This document shows, one piece after another, positions 27,703-36,388 of a stretch of 64,000 nucleotides of DNA. Made by a program: the position numbers and the translations under genes. This DNA comes from Hahella sp. Its GTDB lineage: Bacteria > Pseudomonadota > Gammaproteobacteria > Pseudomonadales > Oleiphilaceae. The stretch is from positions 1 through 64,000 of the forward strand of contig JANQMN010000105.1 in the NCBI GenBank assembly GCA_028280065.1, in the 5' to 3' direction. Each line of letters opens with the position of its first letter. Position 1 is the stretch's first letter. The notes beneath the pieces were generated by a model. That model made no database searches. It was not told the DNA's origin and saw only the letters and a program-made list of their open reading frames with translations.

Positions 27703-28329
27703 TTGGCTAGAGACCGTAAGGAAACTGAAAGAAAGCTCATTGAAGCAGCCGGCGAAGTCCTGGCAAGAGACGGCTTCTTCAAGCTTGGGGTAAATGCGAT
27801 TGCGCGCCAGGCAGGTGTGGACAAGGTATTGATCTATCGCTATTTCGATGGCTTATCCGGCTTGATTAAAGCCTATGCACAGCAAGGCGATTTTTGGCCG
27901 AGTACGCAGGAGCTGCTTGACATGCCGGTGGATGCTATCAAGCAAAAGCATCCAAGTGAGCAAATCGCTATTATTATGGAGAACTACGCCGCTGGGATTC
28001 GCCGGCGTCCGGTGACACTGCAAATCCTGGGCTGGGAAATGGTGGAGAGAAATGAGCTCACGGCGCATTTGGAAACTGTTCGGGAAGAGCAGGGCAGGCG
28101 TTTGTTTGAGATGCTTTGGTACCGAAGTGATGCAAGTTCACGGCAGCATTCTGGTCGGAAACCGGATGTCGATATCGAAGCGTTCGTGACTATTTTGTCT
28201 GCGGCTGTGAACTACCTGGCTGCGCGGAGCCGGTTGATCCGCATTTACAATGGCATCGAGTTGAAGGAAGACCGAGGCTGGCAGCGCATCGTCAACCTCA
28301 TGCGGTTGCTCTGCGAGCGGGTACTGTAG
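27703..28329 (+). CDS. TetR-family transcriptional regulator
   Basis: The 208-residue protein has the TetR DNA-binding region at residues about 8-52 (IEAAGEVLARDGFFKLGVNA, IARQAGVDKVLIYRYFDG), followed by an all-helical ligand domain. The start is a TTG at 27703, the only suitable codon at the conserved N-terminus, with a weak GAGAAAG site. Two operator copies lie just upstream and a third before the flavoprotein gene 46 bases downstream, so it should control itself and that gene, and perhaps the divergent copper chaperone. The ligand is unknown. Confidence 0.9.
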   Translation: MARDRKETERKLIEAAGEVLARDGFFKLGVNAIARQAGVDKVLIYRYFDGLSGLIKAYAQQGDFWPSTQELLDMPVDAIKQKHPSEQIAIIMENYAAGIRRRPVTLQILGWEMVERNELTAHLETVREEQGRRLFEMLWYRSDASSRQHSGRKPDVDIEAFVTILSAAVNYLAARSRLIRIYNGIELKEDRGWQRIVNLMRLLCERVL

Positions 28330-28347
28330 AATTTCTTTGGGTGAAAT

Positions 28348-28363
28348 GTCACCGGATGGTGAC
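28348..28363. promoter_or_regulatory. TetR operator copy 3
   Basis: GTCACCGGATGGTGAC, with the same arms as copy 1, stands immediately before the ribosome site (CGGAGG) of the Acg-like gene. Bound regulator would block it independently of read-through from the TetR gene. Confidence 0.8.
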
Positions 28364-28375
28364 TCGGAGGCAGGT

Positions 28376-29590
28376 ATGAAAAAACAGGTTAAAGAACGAC
28401 AAACCAGACGCGCTTTTCTAAAAGGCGGTTTGATGGCATTGGGCGGCGTCGCAGTGGTCGTATCGGGTGCTGGCGTATATCAAGCTGTTCAAGAAGATGT
28501 TTTTTCGCCTTTCGAGGGGCCTGCCTACCAGCCTTGGTCAACCTGGAAATCGGATGTACTGACCGGGTCCATGGCCTTGGTCCAAAGCGCCATTCTGGCG
28601 GCCAATCCCCATAATACCCAACCTTGGCGGTTTCGGGTGACAGACCACAAGATTGAATTGTTTGCCGATCTGCAGCGTCACTTGGGGAGCTTTGATCCCT
28701 ACCGCCGGGAAATGTGGATCGGTTTTGGTTGTGCGATTGAAAACATGTTGCTGACGGCTGAGGCCCAAGGTCTTAATGCCGGTCTTGAAGTAATCGACGG
28801 CGGCCTGACAATAAATCCAATGACCGACGGTATTGTTCCGGTGGCGACCTTGACGCTGTCGCCCGGAAAACGCGCTTCCGGTGCATTATATGAAGCGATT
28901 CCCAATCGTCATACCCACCGGGGACCCTATTTACCTGAAAGAAAGGTTTCAAGTGAGACGCAACAGCAGATCAAAGCGATCGCCAGCACACTGGATACCC
29001 GCCTGAGCCTGTTTGCTGCGGGTCCTGACCGTCGCGAATTTGACCGGCTAATGGAAGATGCCACCCATGCGATTGTGGAAGATTCCGAGATGGTGATGGA
29101 TAGCCACCATTGGTTCAGAGAAACCTCTGCGGCGTTACAGCGGCACCGGGACGGCATAACCATTGATGCGGCGGGATTATCCCCGGTAATGACAACATTG
29201 GCGAAGTTGTTTCCTGCGCCGGATCCTCATACCGGCCATCGAATGTGGGAAAATGCAACCCGGGATGTGCACCTGGCCACCGCACCATTAACCGGAATCA
29301 TTTCCGTAAAGGATCGTTACGACAAGGCTGAAAACATAAAAGCCGGCCGTTGTTGGCAGCGTCTCCATCTCCATGCGACAACCTTGGGAATGGCAATGCA
29401 ACCGATGAATCAGCCGGTTGAGTGGAACGACAGGCAGCAACAACTTGGCGCTCCGCTAATGGCGCAGAAACGCTTGGCAGAATTGACGGGTGAATCGGAC
29501 TGGTTGGCAACCTTTGTCTTTAGAGCAGGGTTTGCCGCTAATCCGGCGCCATTAAGCCCGCGCCGCCCGCTCGACAAAGTAGTGGTTTAG
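28376..29590 (+). CDS. Tat-exported Acg-type nitroreductase-like flavoprotein
   Basis: The 404-residue protein begins with a twin-arginine signal (QTRRAFLKGGLMALGGVAVV). The mature part resembles Acg-family FMN proteins, duplicated nitroreductase folds: SAILAANPHNTQPWRFRV near the N-terminus is the flavin-site motif, with the later PNRHTHRGPY and ATTLGMAMQPMNQP. Such proteins may sequester flavin or reduce small electrophiles. ATG 28376 has GGAGG five bases ahead; an in-frame ATG at 28337 lies before the operator and would spoil the Tat signal. It is under the TetR operator at 28348. Confidence 0.85.
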   Translation: MKKQVKERQTRRAFLKGGLMALGGVAVVVSGAGVYQAVQEDVFSPFEGPAYQPWSTWKSDVLTGSMALVQSAILAANPHNTQPWRFRVTDHKIELFADLQRHLGSFDPYRREMWIGFGCAIENMLLTAEAQGLNAGLEVIDGGLTINPMTDGIVPVATLTLSPGKRASGALYEAIPNRHTHRGPYLPERKVSSETQQQIKAIASTLDTRLSLFAAGPDRREFDRLMEDATHAIVEDSEMVMDSHHWFRETSAALQRHRDGITIDAAGLSPVMTTLAKLFPAPDPHTGHRMWENATRDVHLATAPLTGIISVKDRYDKAENIKAGRCWQRLHLHATTLGMAMQPMNQPVEWNDRQQQLGAPLMAQKRLAELTGESDWLATFVFRAGFAANPAPLSPRRPLDKVVV

Positions 29591-29603
29591 CTTGCTATTA
29601 AGA

Positions 29604-30584
29604 TTAAAGCGTATTTAACAGCATTAATTCTGAGGGGTGCGGGTCGAGATACTTGCACCTTTCAACAAAGGGTTTCGGATGCCGCCGAAAATGGTGTTTT
29701 AACAGGGTAACCGGAACAATCAGCGGCAGTAGCTGGCGTCGATAGCGGTCAATAGTGTCGGATAATTCCTGTTTATCCTCGCTATCGATATCCTTTTTCA
29801 AGAAGCCCTGTAAATGCTGCATGACGTTAACATGGTTTTTCCGGGTTGCCCGAATGGTCAAAATGCTCATTAACTCCGCGAAGTACCATTCGGCAACCTC
29901 GCTAATTGCCTGTTTCGAAGCCTCTGCCAAGCGGGCACCGACTTTTCGGGTGCGATCTTGGTCGTGGCTCATCAGTATGAACTTGTATTGCGCATGAAAA
30001 TCCGTCAGGCGGTGCATGTTAAACCCCTGTTCCGCCATTTGCCGCCAATGGTGGAAAACGAACACGCGTTTAATAAAGTTTTCCCGAAGAATGGGATCGC
30101 CCAGCCGACCTTCCTCTTCCACCGGCAGGTGGGGGAAATTTTCCATTAAGATTTTGGCATAGAGCCCGGTCCCGACACGCTCCGGCATGTTGCCTTTGTA
30201 TACCCGCACACGCTCCATGCCGCAGCTCGGAGAGTCTTTTTTTAGAATATAGCCGCAAAGATCGGCATGCCAGGAACGCTGCTCATGGGCAACTTTGATC
30301 AGGTCTGCCGTTACATTGAGCGATTCCGTTTTATTGCCGACACACTCTATAGTGTCGTCCCGGTTGACCAGCCTTAGGGTTTCGCGGGGAGTGCCCAGGC
30401 CTATAGCCATTTCCGGGCAAAACGACCGGAAGGTGAAGTATTGACCGAGGGTTTGGGTGATATAGCTGTAGTGCTTATGGCCCGTGTCATAACGTACTTT
30501 TTCCCCCAACAGGCAAGAACTAACACCGATCACAATGGGGTTTTCGTTTTGAGAAAAAACGGCTTCGGTCGCGGTTTCTGGCAT
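29604..30584 (-). CDS. DUF523-DUF1722 protein (YbgA-like)
   Basis: The 326-residue protein joins an N-terminal DUF523 domain (IVIGVSSCLLGEKVRYDTGH, later KKDSPSCGMERVRVYKG; conserved cysteines) with a C-terminal DUF1722 domain (KFILMSHDQDRTRKVGARLA, HPSELMLLNTL). This is the YbgA arrangement found beside photolyase genes in many proteobacteria. Recent family work links DUF523 to sulfur chemistry of thiouracil-like bases, but I assign no function. It ends 14 bases from the convergent flavoprotein stop and follows yciK by nine bases, so it is probably the last gene of the housekeeping operon. Confidence 0.85.
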   Translation of the reverse strand: MPETATEAVFSQNENPIVIGVSSCLLGEKVRYDTGHKHYSYITQTLGQYFTFRSFCPEMAIGLGTPRETLRLVNRDDTIECVGNKTESLNVTADLIKVAHEQRSWHADLCGYILKKDSPSCGMERVRVYKGNMPERVGTGLYAKILMENFPHLPVEEEGRLGDPILRENFIKRVFVFHHWRQMAEQGFNMHRLTDFHAQYKFILMSHDQDRTRKVGARLAEASKQAISEVAEWYFAELMSILTIRATRKNHVNVMQHLQGFLKKDIDSEDKQELSDTIDRYRRQLLPLIVPVTLLKHHFRRHPKPFVERCKYLDPHPSELMLLNTL

Positions 30585-30593
30585 AGTGGCGGT

Positions 30594-31343
30594 TTAGCTA
30601 TTCTGGGCGTTGAACATTTGTCCGGTAATCTCCTTGCTGTCGCTTCCCATCAAATACAGATAAAGGTTCATAATATCTTCGGGACGGGGCAATGTTTCCG
30701 GATCTTCCGCCGGATAAGCCATGGCCCGCATGCCGGTTCGAGTAGCACCGGGATTGATGGAGTTTACCCGAATCGTGTATTCGCCGTCCGTCAGTTCGTC
30801 TGCGAGAACCTGCATCAATCCTTCCGTGCCGAATTTGGAGACGGCGTATGCGCCCCAATAAGCTTTTCCGCGGCGACCTACGCTGGAAGAAGTAAAAACG
30901 ATAGAGGCATCTTTGGCTTGCCGCATGACCGGCATTAACCCTCTGGTAAGCAGGAATCCGGCAGTCAGGTTCACTTGCAGAACTTTGTTCCAGGTGTCGG
31001 CATCATAATGTTCTATTGGGGTGCGGTGGCCCAGGATTGACGCATTGTGCAGCAGTCCGTCCAAACGGCCGAATTCGGTTTCGATGGCTTGGGCCAGATC
31101 CTCGTAGTCCTTGGCGACAGCGCCTTCCAGATTGACCGGGAATATGGCGGGTTGAGCACCACCCAGTGCTTCGATGTCGTCATAAACTTCTTCAAGTTTC
31201 TTGATGGTGCGACCGGAAAGAATCACGGTAGCGCCATATTGTGCGTAGGTCAGGGCCGCTGCGCGACCTATCCCCGAGCCTGCGCCGGTAACAAGAATAA
31301 TCCGGTCAACAAGGAGGTCGGCTGGAGCTCTGTAGTCATGCAT
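30594..31343 (-). CDS. yciK: Short-chain dehydrogenase YciK
   Basis: The 249-residue SDR has the cofactor motif LVTGAGSGIGRAA, the NAS-like HNASILG segment and the catalytic SSS...YAVSK pattern. The order YciK-MupP-UbiG and the length match YciK of Pseudomonas and relatives. The substrate of YciK is not established. The gene lies downstream of mupP, separated by 223 bases that hold a 143-base palindromic element, and is followed at once by the DUF523 gene. Confidence 0.88.
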   Translation of the reverse strand: MHDYRAPADLLVDRIILVTGAGSGIGRAAALTYAQYGATVILSGRTIKKLEEVYDDIEALGGAQPAIFPVNLEGAVAKDYEDLAQAIETEFGRLDGLLHNASILGHRTPIEHYDADTWNKVLQVNLTAGFLLTRGLMPVMRQAKDASIVFTSSSVGRRGKAYWGAYAVSKFGTEGLMQVLADELTDGEYTIRVNSINPGATRTGMRAMAYPAEDPETLPRPEDIMNLYLYLMGSDSKEITGQMFNAQNS

Positions 31344-31380
31344 GGGGTTGTGGGTCTCTAGTTTATTTATATTTGATTAA

Positions 31381-31523
31381 AGAGGCGCTTGCAAAACGCC
31401 ACTTCGCACTCCCTGGCAGCGTTAAAAATGTACTCAAATGCTCATTTACTTTGTGTAAACTCCGCTTTTCCGTGCATTTTTGCCTTGCCAGGAAGCTCGA
31501 ATTGGAGTTTTGCAAGTACCTCT
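31381..31523. repeat. 143-base imperfect palindromic element
   Basis: The ends AGAGGCGCTTGCAAAAC (31381-31397) and GTTTTGCAAGTACCTCT (31507-31523) are inverted repeats with 15 of 17 matches. The interior continues as an inverted repeat: CCTGGCAGCGTTAAAAATG on the left against CATTTTTGCCTTGCCAGG on the right. Almost the whole stretch can fold into one long hairpin. It has no coding capacity and looks like a MITE-like or other dispersed repeat inserted between yciK and mupP. No target duplication is clear. Confidence 0.7.
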
Positions 31524-31566
31524 AAGAATAGCAATATCCGGTTACTGAGGCACGGTGGATCTTGGT

Positions 31567-32232
31567 CTATGGGGAAAAGATTAATGGGATAAGATCCTGT
31601 GGCTTATCGACAATATAATCTGCCTGCCAGTCGCGCACGTCTTCCTGGCCCGGCACGTAGCCGTAGGCTGCCGCCACGGTTGTCATGCGGGCGCGTCTGC
31701 CAGCTTCGATATCGCGCTGATGGTCGCCGACATACCAGCACTTGCTGCTTTCTCGTTGCAGATGATCGGCAGCCTTCAACAGCGGTTCCGGGTGGGGTTT
31801 TGTGAGGCTGACATCGTCGGGGCATACCAAAATGCCCAAACGTTGCTCGAGGTTCATCTGACTAAGAAGCGCCTCGCTGTAGAGACGCGGTTTATTGGTC
31901 ACAATCCCCCAAGGTATCTTCGCTTCCTCAAGCGCGTTGAGCACTTTTTCAAAGCCGTCGAACAGCTTGCTTTCAACGGCGATATCTTCCAGGTACAAGT
32001 CCAGTAACTCCTGGCGGAGCTCGTTAAATCCCAGGTCATCCGGCGCAATCCCGAATGAAAGGCGAATAAGGGCACGAGCGCCGTCTGATACTGTTCGGCG
32101 CACGGCACTGTATTCCAGATCGGGCAGGCCGTGTCGTTTACGTTGGAGATTCAACACCCGGTGAAAGTCAGGTGCTGTGTCTATTAAAGTGCCATCGAGG
32201 TCAAACAGAATTGCGGTGGTGCTGGCAGGCAC
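31567..32232 (-). CDS. mupP: N-acetylmuramic acid 6-phosphate phosphatase MupP
   Basis: The 221-residue HAD hydrolase has the nucleophile motif LFDLDGTLIDT (Asp 11, Asp 13), the motif II threonine in IVTNKP, the lysine in LTKPHPEPL and the acidic pair in YVGDHQRDIEAG. In Pseudomonas the gene next to ubiG encodes MupP, which removes phosphate from MurNAc 6-phosphate in the AnmK-MupP-AmgK-MurU cell-wall recycling route, a bypass of fosfomycin-sensitive MurA. The synteny here is the same. A phosphoglycolate phosphatase activity is the other annotation often given. Confidence 0.85.
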   Translation of the reverse strand: MPASTTAILFDLDGTLIDTAPDFHRVLNLQRKRHGLPDLEYSAVRRTVSDGARALIRLSFGIAPDDLGFNELRQELLDLYLEDIAVESKLFDGFEKVLNALEEAKIPWGIVTNKPRLYSEALLSQMNLEQRLGILVCPDDVSLTKPHPEPLLKAADHLQRESSKCWYVGDHQRDIEAGRRARMTTVAAAYGYVPGQEDVRDWQADYIVDKPQDLIPLIFSP

Positions 32233-32240
32233 TTGGGCTC

Positions 32241-32945
32241 CTATGGTTTTGTGGCATGAATCAGGTAATTAACATCGACATCCTTGCCCAGTTTATACAC
32301 CTTGGTGAGCGGGTTGTAGGTCATGCCGATAATTTCCTGAACCGACAATCCTGCGGATCGGATATCTGAACACAACTCGCTGGGCTTGATAAACTTCTTC
32401 CATTCGTGAGTACCTTTGGGCAGCAGGTTGAGCACATATTCGGCACCCACTATGGCAAATAAATAGGACTTCGGATTGCGGTTAATCGTGGAAAAAAACA
32501 AATGTGCGCCTGGCTTTGCAGTTTCTGCGCACGCCTTAACCACGCTCCCTGGGTCCGGGACGTGCTCGAGCATTTCCAAACAGGTGACTACATCATAACA
32601 GTCGGGTTGCTGCCGGCTCAGCTCCTCAATTGTCGTACGCCGGTAATCGACGTCGATTCCTGACTCCAGGCCGTGCAATTTGGCGACGCTGAGCGGTGCT
32701 TCGCCCATGTCGATGCCGGTAACATGCGCACCTATCTTGGCCATTCCTTCGCTTAACAGGCCACCGCCACAGCCGACATCCAAGGCTTTTTTACCGGGTA
32801 GCGCTGCTTTCCGGTCTATGTAGGCAAGGCGCAAAGGATTGATATCGTGTAGAGGTTTAAATTCGCTCTCCGGGTCCCACCAACGATGGGCGAGTTCTTC
32901 GAATTTACGAATTTCTCCCAAATCAACATTATTTGCTGTTTCCAT
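32241..32945 (-). CDS. ubiG: Ubiquinone biosynthesis O-methyltransferase UbiG
   Basis: The 234-residue SAM-dependent enzyme does both O-methylations in ubiquinone synthesis. It opens with the typical [20 protein letters not shown], and has the SAM motif [16 protein letters not shown] and the post-motif [13 protein letters not shown]. The ATG at 32945 follows AGAGGAA. It lies eight bases before mupP and ten bases after mtaD, so the three genes are probably one operon. Confidence 0.96.
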   Translation of the reverse strand: METANNVDLGEIRKFEELAHRWWDPESEFKPLHDINPLRLAYIDRKAALPGKKALDVGCGGGLLSEGMAKIGAHVTGIDMGEAPLSVAKLHGLESGIDVDYRRTTIEELSRQQPDCYDVVTCLEMLEHVPDPGSVVKACAETAKPGAHLFFSTINRNPKSYLFAIVGAEYVLNLLPKGTHEWKKFIKPSELCSDIRSAGLSVQEIIGMTYNPLTKVYKLGKDVDVNYLIHATKP

Positions 32946-32955
32946 AGTTCCTCTA

Positions 32956-34278
32956 TTAGCCGCTTGCTACGCTTATTTTACGTTGCCAATCCTGGATAAG
33001 TTTACCAAGTTGGCCGGTATCGATATTAGTGAGTTTTCCGTCAGACAGTTTGTTCTGTCCGGCTACCCAGCTATGGCTCACATGGTGGGCGCTGACAGCA
33101 TAGGCCAGGTGGGACAGAACATGATAAACCGGCTGTAGTTCCAAGGCACTGAAATCGATCGCGATCATATCCGCCCATTTACCGGTCTCCAGGGATCCTA
33201 AGGTCTGTTCCTGGCCAAGCGCCCTGGCACCGTTTATCGTGGCAAGTTCCAATGCGGTAAAGGCGTCAACCGCCGATGCATCGTTTTGCTGTGCCTTGGC
33301 CAGTAGTGCCGCCGTTTGCAATTCTCCAAACATATCCAGGTTGTTATTACTGGCTGCGCCGTCCGTCCCCAATGCGACATTGATGCCGGCATTCAGACAA
33401 TCCTGTATGGGGCAGATGCCGCTGGCCAGTTTCAAATTGGATTCCGGACAATGAATGATGTGTGCGCCGGATTCCTGAATAATTTGCTTGTCGCGATCAT
33501 TCAACTGCGTGACATGCACACACTGGGTATTGGCAGTAAGCAAGCCAAGCGCGTTGAGACGTTCGGATGGGCGCATTCCCGATTTGGATTGCGCGTCTTG
33601 CACCTCAAAGGCGGTTTCATGCAGGTGAATTTGAATCTGTGCATCCATTTGATTGGCCAGCGTCGCCACCTGCTTCATCGGCGCGTCTGAAACGGTATAG
33701 GGTGCATGTGGTCCAAAAGCGACCTGGATCAACTCACTGTGCCGATATTCATCCGCTAGGGCAACGCCCTTATGGATATACTCTTCGGCATTAGCAGCCC
33801 AACCGGAAGGGAAGTCGAGAATTGGCGTGGCTATTTGGCAGCGCATACCGATATCCGCCGCCGCTTTGGCCGTCGCCTCCGGGAAGAAGTACATATCGCT
33901 GAAAGTAGTGGTGCCGGTGCGTAGCATCTCCGCCATTGCCAGTGTGGCGCCTGCAGATACAAATTCGCCGCTCACCCAGCGCCCCTCTGCCGGCCAAATA
34001 TGGTCATTTAGCCACTCCATTAACGGCAGATCGTCGGCCAGTCCGCGTAATAATGTCATTGCTGCATGGCCGTGGGCATTGATCAAACCGGGCATCAGGA
34101 CATGATCGGATAACGTTATATTCTTCGCGGCTGAATACTGACTGTTAATATTTTCAGAAGGCCCGAGGGCGGCGATTTTTCCCGCTTTTACCACAATTGC
34201 ATGGTCGTTTAAGACGGTATTGGCAGGCCGGATGGGTACGATCCAGCGGGCATGAATGATTAGATCGGCGCTTTCCAC
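32956..34278 (-). CDS. mtaD: 5-methylthioadenosine/S-adenosylhomocysteine deaminase-type amidohydrolase
   Basis: This TRZ/ATZ-family metal-dependent hydrolase deaminates the nucleoside products of SAM use. Metal ligands are visible in [15 protein letters not shown] (HxH), IQIHLHET and [13 protein letters not shown], with [11 protein letters not shown] between them. The natural start is GTG 34278, which has AAGGA eight bases ahead and gives 440 residues. The open frame extends upstream to 34362, but those 28 residues are not family-like. It is divergent from mtnA, which acts on the same pathway, as in Pseudomonas. Confidence 0.9.
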   Translation of the reverse strand: MESADLIIHARWIVPIRPANTVLNDHAIVVKAGKIAALGPSENINSQYSAAKNITLSDHVLMPGLINAHGHAAMTLLRGLADDLPLMEWLNDHIWPAEGRWVSGEFVSAGATLAMAEMLRTGTTTFSDMYFFPEATAKAAADIGMRCQIATPILDFPSGWAANAEEYIHKGVALADEYRHSELIQVAFGPHAPYTVSDAPMKQVATLANQMDAQIQIHLHETAFEVQDAQSKSGMRPSERLNALGLLTANTQCVHVTQLNDRDKQIIQESGAHIIHCPESNLKLASGICPIQDCLNAGINVALGTDGAASNNNLDMFGELQTAALLAKAQQNDASAVDAFTALELATINGARALGQEQTLGSLETGKWADMIAIDFSALELQPVYHVLSHLAYAVSAHHVSHSWVAGQNKLSDGKLTNIDTGQLGKLIQDWQRKISVASG

Positions 34279-34400
34279 AACTGAATTCCTTAGTGGGCAA
34301 ATGGCTGGATTGCGCAGTATACTCAGAAACCTCCCTGTAACCCAAACCTCTATGCAGAGCATACCCTTCCAACACTAATTTAGATCAACAGAGAGGCAAC

Positions 34401-35432
34401 ATGCATTCGTCATCGGTTAATTGTATTCGCTGGGAAAACAATAGGCTGGTTTTGCTGGATCAGCGGCATCTTCCCGTCGAGGAAACCTATATCAGCTGCG
34501 AAACCGCCGCTGAAGTGGCAGAGGCAATAAAATCGATGGTTGTGCGCGGAGCACCTGCAATCGGTATTTGTGCAGCCTACGGCATGGCGTTGGATGCCTT
34601 GCGCCTGCATGGTCAATCCACGGCACTATTGACCGCAGCCCAGGAAATGCTTGCCGCTTCCAGACCAACGGCTGTCAATTTGTTTTGGGCGCTGGAGAGA
34701 ATTCGAAGATTGTTAAGTCAAGCGTCAGAGATCGACGCCAACCTGCTAATTGCTGAAGCTCACACAATCCATAGTCAGGATCTACAGGCTAATTTGGCGA
34801 TGGGAGAGTCGGGGGCGCGTCTCCTCGCTGAAACAGGGCCGGGTAATGTGATTACCCATTGCAATACCGGAAGCCTGGCAACAGGCGGCCACGGGACGGC
34901 TCTGGGCGTGATTCGCACCGGCTATGCTCAGGATCTGGTAAGACATGTTTATGCGGATGAAACCCGTCCCTGGTTACAGGGCTCCCGGCTGACCGCCTGG
35001 GAACTGCATCAGGACAATATCCCGGTATCGCTGATTGCGGATGGCGCAGCCGCACATCTGATGAAAACCAAAAACATCCGCTGGGCGATTGTCGGTGCCG
35101 ATCGCATCACCAGAAACGGCGATGTCGCCAATAAAATCGGCACCTATTCATTAGCGGTAAATGCACGATTTCATGGTGTTAAGTTTATGGTGGTCGCGCC
35201 GACCAGTACCATTGATTTTGCCATGGAGAGCGGAGAATCCATTCCCATTGAAGAGCGCAGTGCCGATGAACTCAAGCATTATAGGGAATACCCTTTGGCA
35301 CCGTCAGGAGTGGATGGATTTAATCCGGTTTTTGATGTAACTCCCGCTGCGCTAATAGATGCCATCGTTACTGAAAAGGGAATAGTCAAATGCCCTGCCG
35401 AACAAGGCATGGCCGCGCTGGAAAATAGGTGA
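34401..35432 (+). CDS. mtnA: Methylthioribose-1-phosphate isomerase MtnA
   Basis: The 343-residue enzyme converts 5-methylthioribose 1-phosphate to the ribulose form in methionine salvage. Catalytic residues are in [13 protein letters not shown] (Cys) and [20 protein letters not shown] (Asp). The ATG at 34401 follows GAGAGGCAA. In pseudomonads gyrA normally follows; here it is missing, and a decayed copy of mtnA codons about 246-284 lies 2.9 kb downstream. The gene itself looks complete. Confidence 0.96.
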   Translation: MHSSSVNCIRWENNRLVLLDQRHLPVEETYISCETAAEVAEAIKSMVVRGAPAIGICAAYGMALDALRLHGQSTALLTAAQEMLAASRPTAVNLFWALERIRRLLSQASEIDANLLIAEAHTIHSQDLQANLAMGESGARLLAETGPGNVITHCNTGSLATGGHGTALGVIRTGYAQDLVRHVYADETRPWLQGSRLTAWELHQDNIPVSLIADGAAAHLMKTKNIRWAIVGADRITRNGDVANKIGTYSLAVNARFHGVKFMVVAPTSTIDFAMESGESIPIEERSADELKHYREYPLAPSGVDGFNPVFDVTPAALIDAIVTEKGIVKCPAEQGMAALENR

Positions 35433-35836
35433 TTTCAAGACGGACATTCACAGGCCCGGCTCAAGGAAGAAGAGAGCTTGTTTATTGCAAAAGAACTGGT
35501 TCTCGAACGAATTGGAAATGATGATGTTAGTGAGGTGTTGTATACATCGAGTTCGTGTTAGTTATTTTTTGTTCACTGCCAGTTAGCAGAATTTCAAAAA
35601 GACCAGCAATGCCTTTACTGAATCGTGACGTTGGTCAATTGCCAATTGTATGCAATTTATGCAAAATACTTTCAAATTTACGGACGATTTCATGCCGGTC
35701 AGGGATCGATTACCTACTGATTTCCACGCGTCACTTTCGATAACCTGATACCGTTCGATATCCCGACACGAACTGAATCTTTGCGCCTTCATTTCGTCGG
35801 TTCCGTAAGGTTTACTTGTCTTTTTTGGAGAAGACT
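35433..35836 (+). other. Interval of 404 bases after mtnA
   Basis: A short open stretch right after mtnA reads ARLKEEESLFIAKELVLERI and stops near 35560; it looks protein-like but has no start and no known family, so it may be a remnant. The rest has no supported gene. GGAG at 35827-35830 belongs to the next gene. Confidence 0.35.
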
Positions 35837-36388
35837 ATGGAGTGGTTAATACGATTTTGTGCAGTTATTTTTCTATCCGTCTTGTTGCAAAGCAATGCGA
35901 CGAGTATTGAACCATTAGAGGAAAATGAGGGTTACCTGCTGGTTGCCTTTAATGTCGAGTCCGGTTATGTACCCTCCCATGTACAGCTTGAATCTGGTGG
36001 ATTTATGGGCTCAAGCCTGAAGTTTGATTCACTAAAGCCGAGAGATAATCATTGGCTTATTCCAGTGGATGCGGGTGAATATTCATGGGACAGAATTTTT
36101 TTTACCAAACGTATATACCTGAACCTTGAGGACTCAGATTTCAAGATTAAGGTGGAACCGGGAAAAATAAACTATGGCGGGCACATTTCCTTATACACGG
36201 AAATGAATTCAAACCGCGACCAACTCCTTGGCGGAGCCAGAGTGTATTTTAACAACAGGGCTAGCAAGGCGATGATTTTCCTGGATGAACAGTATCCGGC
36301 GCTGATGACCAGATACGAAACAGTCTATTCGGGAAAACAAAGGGACCACTTCTTTACCCATGTCAACAGCCTGAGGAACGCACAATGA
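35837..36388 (+). CDS. Small exported protein of unknown function
   Basis: From ATG 35837 (GGAG six bases ahead) the product has 183 residues, with an export signal (FCAVIFLSVLLQSNATS). The mature part has segments VPSHVQLESGGFMGSSLKFD, DAGEYSWDRIFFTKRIY and FKIKVEPGKINYGGHISLY, which look like the beta-rich DUF2846-type proteins, but I am not sure of the family. Its stop overlaps the start of the S9 peptidase (ATGA), so the two are translated together. Confidence 0.75.
   Translation: MEWLIRFCAVIFLSVLLQSNATSIEPLEENEGYLLVAFNVESGYVPSHVQLESGGFMGSSLKFDSLKPRDNHWLIPVDAGEYSWDRIFFTKRIYLNLEDSDFKIKVEPGKINYGGHISLYTEMNSNRDQLLGGARVYFNNRASKAMIFLDEQYPALMTRYETVYSGKQRDHFFTHVNSLRNAQ

Noticed and set aside
35583-35792. 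Minus-strand open frame of 69 codons after mtnA
   Set aside because: No ribosome site, no recognised motif, and it overlaps the leader of the exported-protein gene.
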